This document shows, piece after piece, positions 56,400 to 64,000 of a stretch of 64,000 nucleotides of DNA (the first letter of the stretch is position 1; each line of letters opens with the position of its first letter). The notes under the pieces are model-generated. The model ran no database searches. It was not told where the DNA came from and saw only the letters and a list, made by a program, of their open reading frames with translations. The DNA is from Blasia pusilla (Eukaryota > Marchantiophyta > Marchantiopsida > Blasiales), in contig CM114271.1 of NCBI GenBank assembly GCA_050084515.1, positions 4,898,001 through 4,962,000 of the forward strand, written 5' to 3'. Made by a program: the position numbers and the translations under genes.

Positions 56400-57310
56400 T
56401 AAAAGTATATATGTTCTCGTACTCCGACCTACAACACTCCAACCAAAGTAGTACTAATCCCTCCAAAGAGATCTAGTATCCGTACACCTTCCTCGGGATA
56501 CTGCCACACAATTGGTGTGGTGTCCAAAGGTGCCAACATCTTCACTCCTAGGGCATGCGGTAACTTTGTGACATCTCACTTTCAAGCATAGTCTTGTTTC
56601 CATGCCTGCCCCATGAGCTTGTTTGCACTCCTCTGTATATCAATGCTCATTCCCCATAGAGCACAAGAAGAAGTATCGCCAAAAGATCTAGTCATGCTTG
56701 CCATCGCATGAGCGTCGCATGCCATTTCTCAAGACTATCCTATACAAGAATATCCTCTACATGGGCGTTCCCATGCAATGAATTTCCATGCCAACATAAT
56801 CTGCCACAATAATTGCAACAGTTGTGGTCGGCTTTGGGAGTGAACCATCAAGTCTCCCTGCACACCGCACGAGTAGCTGATTGGCTCATCCCTCACTTGA
56901 TTTCTAACCTCGTTGATATGAGGCTGTCTCCTCCCAAAAGTCAAGTGTAAATCCTAGGGGATACAATGAGGTATTCCCTACCAAAACATCGTAGGACTCG
57001 GTCGGCATCACCATTGCTTGGGTCCACACCATTGCACTATTAGTAGGATGATAGGGTCGGATCCTCACTACAACCTCATCGTGAGGTATGTACTATGTTG
57101 GGGATGTGCCTCTTAGTGGAGTCTGAATGTGAGACGGACATGGAGAGATCTCACGTTTCCGCAATCCCATCACTATATATTTCGCCTTCCTCCACATAAG
57201 GGATTGAGCTCCTAAATCAAGAAGAACACGCTGCGAGCGATACACGACTCAAGACGGATCAACCAAATGGAAAACTCCATCTTGGTTGTCAAGACAAAAA
57301 ATCCTGAGGA
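56400..57310 (-). pseudogene. MT-family fragment, copy 3 (retropepsin to methyltransferase motif I)
   Basis: The minus strand reads LDNQDGVFHLVDPS, then VLLDLGAQSLMWRKAKYIVM and GLRKREISP. The protease triad is D-L-G at 57210-57218 (TCA to TTA). Further on, RILDLFGGISTTLVGVL at about 56432-56482 is methyltransferase motif I. The copy therefore independently shows the retropepsin-methyltransferase junction. It ends near 56400. Confidence 0.8.
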
Positions 57311-57930
57311 GACGATAACTTCATGATATGTTTTTAATAATAAAAGAAACTATCAATCAATAAGTTGATCTAGTTGTGTATCACGATGGCTTTCATCTAT
57401 TGGATTATGTGGTAGATCTCCATCCTAAATGTTTTGTCTTTATATGTCTCACTTTGCATACAAAAGATTCCATGACCAATAAAACAACATAAATCAAAGA
57501 GTTGAGTTATGCATTGAGACATGTTACGGATGGATTCAAGCCTTTTGCATTGGAAGTATTTAGGCACTTACATGTGTCTATTTATACTTTCCTCAAACAT
57601 ATGCTCATCATTTCCTCTAGAATCACCAAATCAATCTTCTTTATAATCCTATCTTGTTTATTACTAGTTATCATCAATAATTACACAATCTCGGTGACAT
57701 TACAATGTATATAAGCATTGGAATGCCACCAAGACACATTGTAATGGGTAAGAGGTTGGTTATCACCTCTTCCTCCGAAATCTTAGATTATTCTTTCCTC
57801 TTGTTTTATATTGTTTATCTCCATCTCTTCATGGATGGTACAACCAAAGGTGGATAGACAAATATGGACTCTCTCGTTCTTCCTACTATTCATCCCTCAA
57901 GAGAGGGATCGAGAATTTCCACAATTTTTG
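57311..57930. other. Unassigned AT-rich sequence
   Basis: No domain was recognised. A frame at 57502-57714 has no similarity I can identify. Confidence 0.4.
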
Positions 57931-58107
57931 AGGAAGACAGGGTTTTTGGAAGGTAAATTCATTCATAATATCTCCTAAGCAATTTTTACAGGAAGAGAGG
58001 ATTTTTGGAAGGTAAGTCTGTTCATAACATCTCCTATGCAACTTTTTGAGGAAGAGAGGGATTTTAGAAGGTCATTTGTTCCTAATATCTCATATTCCCT
58101 AAAAATC
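57931..58107. repeat. Three tandem copies of a 59-bp unit
   Basis: AGGAAGA(C/G)AG-type unit starts at 57931, 57990 and 58049, exactly 59 bases apart, share TTTTTGGAAGG and CATAA(T/C)ATCTCCTA blocks. Copies differ at scattered positions. Confidence 0.85.
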
Positions 58108-58568
58108 GCTCAGCAATGGAAATTTTGCAAGATCAACCATAACTTTTTGCTCACAACTTTAAGATCTATGACGATGTTTAATTACTTTTTTCATTCAACT
58201 TTCCCACAAAAATTGACGGGTACTATCATGCAACCCTTCAAATTTGCACTCCTAGGATAAAATCGGCAGCGCTTCCGCGCTACTTTCTTCCACACAAAAC
58301 TTCAGACCTATAAAATCATAAACCAACAAGCTACTTGGTGAGCACTGGCATGGGGAAATCCGCCCCCAAAATTCATCTCTAAAGAAATTTGGGAAGCGCT
58401 TCTGTGCGCCACTTTTCCAAACAAAAAAATCGGAAATGGAAACAACAAAAAAAGTAGCGCTTGCTCCGGTGAGCACTCCCATGAGCCGCTAAATGGGGAA
58501 CACGGTCCCCAACCTGCAACAACAGCGAGCTCCTCCATTGAAGCTCTCTCACCCTCTCATTCTCTCTT
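58108..58568. other. Unassigned sequence
   Basis: Overlapping minus-strand frames at 58252-58538 have no known domain. A phrase like GCGCTTC-GCGC recurs twice. Confidence 0.4.
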
Positions 58569-59087
58569 TGTAAAATAAGGTCAAATCTCTCAAAACACCA
58601 TAGGTCTCATATGTGTGCACTCTCACATATCTCTCTCAATGTCAAACCAAACCCACTCTCCTAATGAGAGGCTTGGGTTACACTCACAAGGCAAGGGATG
58701 ATAGCTCCGCCGCCTCGTGCCAAGAGGTTCAACATAGAGAGAATGAGCTCTCAAGCTCTCTCTCCTAGAGGTATACTCGGCCCCTTCCCTCTCCCATGCT
58801 CTCTCCTCGGTAACCTATGCTTGCAGGTCACCTCCTTGGCTCTTGGCCTACTGTAGCGGGTCAAGGGCCACTTCCCAAAGTGGAAAGTCAACTATATTCC
58901 AAATGGAAATTTACCCGAAATAATAATTTTCTCTTTATGGCTCCAAATGAGCCGAAACAAAGGGGAAGCCTGTTCTCTCAAGTTACCCGTGGCCTCAGAA
59001 GGTCATCCTTGACCTCCTAAGGTTGTCCTCCGGTATCTCTGAAAGCGCTCTATTAGATCTCGCCGATCTATCCTCAAAGTCGTGACA
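58569..59087 (-). repeat. Solo LTR of the MT family (519 bp)
   Basis: On the minus strand it reads TGTCACGACTTTGAGG at 59087 to CTTATTTTACA at 58569, giving TG and CA ends. Both halves match the split LTR at 43365-44578, next to MT copy 2. No internal region adjoins it on either side, so it is probably a recombination product. Flanking pentamers (CTCTT and TCTCC) are not a clean target duplication. Confidence 0.75.
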
Positions 59088-60811
59088 TCTCCATAAAGAA
59101 AAATAAAACCTATATTTTTGTATTATCGGATTGTAATAGACTTGTTTGCAAATATGATATGTTCCTCTATTTGAAATTTTTTTGTATTGTCATATTCTCA
59201 AGTCAAGCAACGTAGATCATGGAAAAGTAAAAAATTATCTCTAGAGAAAGTAATGAATCCCACAAATTTTGTTTTATTTTCATATTATTTTCCTTGTGTT
59301 ATTTTCCTTACAGTAGAGTCTTTCACTTTCATCTCAATTGAGGATTGGGCATGATGAATTTGGGTCATATAATAGGGCACATCAAAATATGGCTTTAAGG
59401 CTGGACGTCTACTTTTGTAACTTTTTTTACGTCTGATATCCGTACTCTGGAGTGGGGTGATGCAAGAGGTGGATACGCACCCCTAATGTCCCCTACCGCC
59501 ATGGGATGTCTCGCAATGTCATTGATTTTCTTGGCTCTGTTTGACTCTAACCCCGCTTGACTTGTATAAATAATGCTCGATGCTACCCCCGAACACGCAT
59601 TTTCTTGGCCTAGCTTGGTGACTTTTTGCTGCTCAATCCGCTATTGAGTGCACACTTGTGAATCCATTGCACACTCAACTTGCTGCCCTTTCCACACTCG
59701 TTGTTGCTTTGCTTGTGTATGGAATTTTCAATTATTTCTATGAATTCTTGCTGCTCAATTTGCTGATGAATACTTGTTGCTGTTGTTGATTTCTTGGCCC
59801 GCTCTACTTGCTTTCTTGCCTCACTTTGGATGAAATTATCTCATGCAAAATTTTTATTGTTGAATGGGTTGCTTTGATTTGGCTTGTTGAACCTGCTACC
59901 CAAGCTAGGTGTTGCCTTACTTTGACTTGCTATGTAGGAAAAAATTTTCTAGTAAGAATTTCTTTTGAAATCTTGCTTTTCAATCTGCTTCTCATTACTC
60001 CATCCGCAAAGCAAGTAAGTAATTCCACCACCCCCCCCAAATCTTCTTTTCACTTGGAAAAAATTTCAAATTACTTTTTTTTGAGTTCATAGATAGGTGA
60101 GACTACAAAATTTTGAAAATTTATGTTCATTTAATTTCAGAAACCTGCATGTTTCAAGAAATATAAGGGGATTTTAGGATTATTTCTTCAAATGAGCGGG
60201 TTTCCTTTCTTGTTTCTTTTGCTTCTATAGGTCTCTCTAGTCATCGTTTCTTTCAATGCCTTCATTTTTTTTCATCAAAAGAGGAGCAACAAGGAATTGT
60301 GGCAATTCAAAATCAGTACATAAATTTCTTGTGTCTAATCTCCTTAGTCCATGGCACGCATGAAAGCTCTATTAATGTATTCATTTGTAGTTTTTGTGCT
60401 CATTGGATCCAATAAAGATAGCCACTGATGCCTCTATATATTGCAAGTGACCATGCGTAGACAATCCAAGAGGCAAGATCTTCTTTGAACCGCCGAAAGC
60501 CTCATAGAAATAGAGATCCTCTTCAAAGATAGCTTAGAACTTGAATCCACAAAAAGGATTCATGAAGAGTATAGACTTTGTAGAAAATTACTTCCATGAC
60601 CTACCTCCCAAGAGCTTGCGCCAATTAACTTGCATGAGCATGGAGTAATTTACTTGGTTGGTTCAATTGATACAAGATCATCTTATATTCAAATCCCAAT
60701 CAAGTAGGAAACAACTACAAACTACAAGTTTCAATCCAGTTGGTAGTAGCATTAGATAGATTTGGGCATAATAACAACAAGTTTCTTTAGCACATTCTTT
60801 GTTGTTGAAGG
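59088..60811. other. Unassigned AT-rich sequence
   Basis: No gene was recognised. Part of it may be upstream sequence or exons of the transposon that follows. A 94-codon frame at 59808-60092 has no domain. Confidence 0.4.
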
Positions 60812-61465
60812 TAGTGTCCCAAGGCTCTATGATCAACTTTACACAACGTTGCATGACAACATTGGAAGATAGGTTAGGAAATCAAGTCCAATGGTCTGAT
60901 GAGGGGGAGCGCAAGCGCATCTTTGCTGAATTTTCTAAGAAATGATTTCCTCGATGTAAGGGTCTTATTGATGGGACCTTGTTACCATTGAGCCACCGAC
61001 CAAAGTATAGCAATGAGACTTATTTTGATCAGAAGTTGCTATACTCAATCAATGCTCAAGTCGTTTGCAATGATTGAAGAAAATTAATATTCATTGTTAC
61101 TGATGAGTTCATATTGTCTAAATAAAGTCAAGTAGGTTATTTTGAGAGTCTGGATACCTATTTCATTTTGGCCATTAATTTAATCTCTGCTCTTGGTGTC
61201 AGGATCATGCCACAACTTTACATGCTTTAAGCAATTGCCATTGTGGTCCTCTGCTAGTCAATGAAGATCAGTATTCATTTGGTGACAATGGCTATTCACC
61301 ACTTCCACACCTTGTTCCATTTCTCAAAGGCTCTCAAGATAAGGATAAAGAAGACTTTAATACATACCTTCCAAATTCAAAGGTTGTCAATGAACACTAC
61401 ATTGGAGTGTTGAAATCAAGGTGGGATTCATTTCAAGAATTGAGGACTCAATTGAAGAGCAATAC
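60812..61465 (+). pseudogene. PIF/Harbinger-like transposase remnant
   Basis: The frame reads RCMTTLEDRLGNQVQWSDEG, a stop, then KGLIDGTLLPLSHRPKYSNE and LLYSINAQVVCND, which match the DDE_Tnp_4 family; the first catalytic aspartate is at 60970-60972. After a probable intron (about 61110-61205) comes DHATTLHALSNC, then YSFGDNGYSPLPHLVPFLKG with the third-block aspartate at 61284-61286 and VVNEHYIGVLKSRW with a candidate glutamate. Stops at about 60949 and 61075 mark it as dead. The MYB-like partner gene of active elements was not found. Confidence 0.7.
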
Positions 61466-61477
61466 TAGTAATAAGCA

Positions 61478-61877
61478 AGGTTGCACACGGAAAAAATCCG
61501 TTTCCGTGGACTTATGTCCATGTCTGTGCAGGATTGGGTACGCACCACTTGCACTTGAGCCCGCCCACTCGTAACGTAGATCAAGGATCAAACAGCTTGG
61601 ATGTAGTCTAAGAACTCCTCGCCCATTTTGTAGCCCGCACTTGCCCACCCTAGACCCGCAGCAGGCCCACATGGTGGGCTTTGGCCCATGCAGGCCACGC
61701 GGCCAGGCCCAATAAGGCCTCGTGGGCCGATGCAGGCTACTTAGGGGCCCAGTTTTGCGCACTTCCCACACTCTGAGCCTGCACCCATTCCCACGTCTCG
61801 AGCCCACATGGGCCATTGGGATACCAAGAAACACGGGCAAGAGATCCGTTCGACATGTCTATTTTCGGGCAACCATT
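61478..61877. mobile_element. Second copy of the MITE family, about 400 bp
   Basis: It starts AGGTTGCACACGG and ends GGGCAACCATT, paralleling the copy in the integrase (AGGTTTCATGTGG to TTGCATCCATT), with TCCGTGGACTTA shared inside. Flanks GTAATAAGCA and GTAACATCCT agree at six of ten positions, consistent with an old 10-bp duplication. The interior is GC-rich with repeated GGCCCA phrases and a GCCCAC-ATG-GTGGGC hairpin at about 61667, unlike the first copy. Confidence 0.6.
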
Positions 61878-63589
61878 GTAACATCCTAACAAGAACTTGG
61901 TAAGGTAGATCACATATTGTGCTTTGTTGCCTAACTACGTTTTGTACCAAATTGATTTCCTGACAGATAAGGATGGGGTCATTATATGGGATGGTCTAGA
62001 ATCCGGATGAGTCCTCCTCGGTGAGCCAAGCCCTCACTAGAAACAATTTGAGATGAAGGGGACTTTCTCATAGATTACAGGTGCAAGAGACATGTCTAAG
62101 CTTCAACCTAAAACATGGGGGATTTCTTTGTAGGGTAGGGGATTGACATAGGTTTACATGTGTCTTGCACTTCTCATGATGTAATGAGATGAATGTAACC
62201 TATTGCAAATATGAAAATTATAATGAAATGAATCCATTTTCTTTGTATATGTCTCTGACATGCATGTTTCACTTAACTTTTGTATGCTTTTTTTGACATA
62301 CAAAATATGCCATGAAAATGTTTCTTTTTAATTTGCCTAATTTTTCTTCTTCGGATTTTTCTCCTCTTGGTTGCCCAAAGGATGAAGTGGTGTTTCATTG
62401 TGGTTGAACACATAAGAGCCTCAAATCATTTCTTGTTCTATATGTCTTGTTGTACTTCATATAACAACTTGATGTGAGCCGACTCGTAGGTGCCATGTTT
62501 GTTGATAGTTACTCAGGTCTCTATTTTGAGAGAAGTTATCCTGTAAATCATGGGGATGGAAGGAGTTTAGATTCATCTAGTGTGACTAAATTATTGAGGT
62601 TTAGAAATGTAACTTCTGATAAGAGCAGCATTTTTTAGGGACCTTATACCTAACTTCCTAACATTTACCTTCCCCCCTTGAAGTCTAAACCTATTCTTCC
62701 TTCAATTTCAGTTGGATAGTGTATCTTGAGAAGCAAGAACAAAAAGGTGAAGGGGCATTATATTCAGAGAAAGACAACCTCATGAATGCCTTAAGATCAT
62801 AAAGTCTGCAAGAGCAATCTCTAAGGGTTGGGGAGCTAAAAGTGGTGGAACTTTGTACAGAAACGGATTTTTTGAAGGTTTTTCCCTCTTCTTTTATTGC
62901 CTAAAACCTTGAACTAGCACCTTGGATATATGGTTTTCTCAAAAGCTTCACACAGTAACTACAAAGTGACTTTGTTTATTTTTCTTCCTTTCTATTATTT
63001 CTAACATTAGTGGATACAAAAGCTTGCCACAGTTTAAATTCATTCATTTTTAGTTTCATGTTAGCGTTTATTTTTTTGTATTACTAATTCTACTTGATTA
63101 CTCATACTCTTGTGGTATTGGCTTGATCTTGAGTTGCTACCTTGCTCATGTTTTTTTCTTCTTGCTTACCTCCTCAGGATTGAACGTGTTTCTTATGATG
63201 AACTTCCAACCTATGAATACGTGTTCTCTTTCTCTCGGAGGTTGGAAGTTCATTTCTTGATGATTCTCCTTAGTTTGGATAACTTATTGCTTTCTTATAA
63301 CATACACCTTCAAATGTTCTACATCTACATCAAAAGTAACTTAAGATTGTGATGGCGATTCACCCTCTGCTCCATAAAATTTTTTTTGATCTCCTTCCCA
63401 TGTTTCATCAAAAAATATATAGATTATATCTTACAAAACCACAATCAATTGAAACGAGAGTTTTTTTTCATTTATTCTGTCTCTTCTTCTAATTTTCTAA
63501 GGCACGTTGGTCTTTGAGCATCCACTAGCACCCTCAGACTATTTTTCAATTCAGTTACCTAGATTCACCTTCCAAAATCTATCACTCAC
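61878..63589. other. Unassigned AT-rich sequence
   Basis: Nothing coding was recognised. The frame at 63110-63352 starts with ATG but is hydrophobic and without a known domain. Confidence 0.4.
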
Positions 63590-63690
63590 ACTAATAAGTA
63601 GTGAGCACTTGCAGAAAGAGAGAGTCTCCCTTTTCCCACGTGGTACTTTCTTGCTTCGATCCTTTGCACCCATACAAGTCTAAAAAATAA
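63590..63690 (+). repeat. Extra copy of the LINE-tail-like repeat
   Basis: The series GAGAGTCTCCCTTTTCCCAC, GGTACTTTCTTGCTTC and GCACCCATACAAGTC parallels the tail units at 36.9, 37.8 and 38.7 kb, 25 kb away. Confidence 0.55.
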
Positions 63691-63747
63691 GGCTACATAA
63701 TAAGTAAATAATGTGAGGCTACATTGGATTTTGTTTATTATGTAGCC
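63691..63747. repeat. 13-bp perfect inverted repeat, MITE-like
   Basis: GGCTACATAATAA (63691-63703) is complemented at 63735-63747 across 31 bases. The first eight bases also recur directly at about 63717. It could be a very short foldback element. Confidence 0.7.
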
Positions 63748-64000
63748 ATCGACCAACAATAAGTAGATTTTGGTGAAGTTGATTCCTTGAAAAGAAGGCT
63801 TGGAATCAACATATTTGGTTTCATAGCCCAAACCAAAGCCCCATATGAGACCAAGGCCCACTCCACAACCCTAACCTACCCAACATCAAAGCAACCGTTA
63901 GTCAGGGGTAAAAATACTTCCAACAACATAATCAAAAAGTCTAATTTAGGCCAAGGTGTGACTGATCAAGTAGAAATTTACCAACCCTACAGAGCAAGCA
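63748..64000. other. Unassigned sequence at window end
   Basis: A minus-strand frame (63586-63861) crosses the foldback and has no recognisable domain. Confidence 0.4.

Overview
This window looks like nuclear DNA of a land plant (streptophyte). Protein-coding genes are interrupted by GT-AG introns, the one intact host gene is a plant-type papain-like cysteine protease, and most of the rest is old transposon sequence. The transposon mix is Ty3/gypsy, Helitron, Mutator-like, PIF/Harbinger-like and LINE remnants, with AT-rich filler. Nothing names the species. A Ty3 lineage carrying a DNA methyltransferase hints at a non-flowering lineage (bryophyte, lycophyte or fern), but that is inference. 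No rRNA, functional tRNA, CRISPR or bacterial-type operon was seen. Several apparent reading frames begin at GTG or TTG and are not treated as genes.

Layout. 1-850 is unassigned. 851-3151 is a decayed minus-strand Ty3 element (element A) with a primer binding site and part of an LTR; a related gag fragment follows at 4020-4740. 4800-6945 is copy 1 of a second Ty3 family (called MT here). 8700-9400 and 18189-19130 hold the two halves of a Mutator-like transposase, and between them lies a minus-strand, intron-containing transposon gene of a family I cannot name (10109-13822). 17370-18180 is a tandem repeat. 20930-29801 is Helitron-rich, including a candidate 5.1-kb element with helicase remnants. 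30775-34141 is the cysteine protease gene (four exons, 354 residues). 34800-42010 contains short Helitrons, LINE-tail repeats and tRNA-like tandem repeats. 43242-52310 is dominated by MT copy 2 on the minus strand. 53158-55986 is the 3' part of a plus-strand LTR element with a coiled-coil protein. 56400-57310 is MT copy 3 and 58569-59087 is a solo LTR of the MT family. 60812-61465 is a PIF/Harbinger-like transposase remnant followed by a MITE.

The key system is the MT family. Copy 2 reads, in order on the minus strand: gag with a zinc knuckle, retropepsin, a C5-cytosine DNA methyltransferase with motifs I, IV, VI, VIII and IX/X in canonical order, reverse transcriptase, RNase H, integrase, and a C-terminal PHD-like zinc finger. 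Copies 1 and 3 independently show retropepsin followed by methyltransferase motif I, so the arrangement belongs to the family rather than to one rearranged locus. All copies are dead. Many of the inactivating changes are C:G to T:A transitions, as expected of methylated DNA. A retroelement pairing a DNA methyltransferase with a putative chromatin-reading finger is the most interesting content here.
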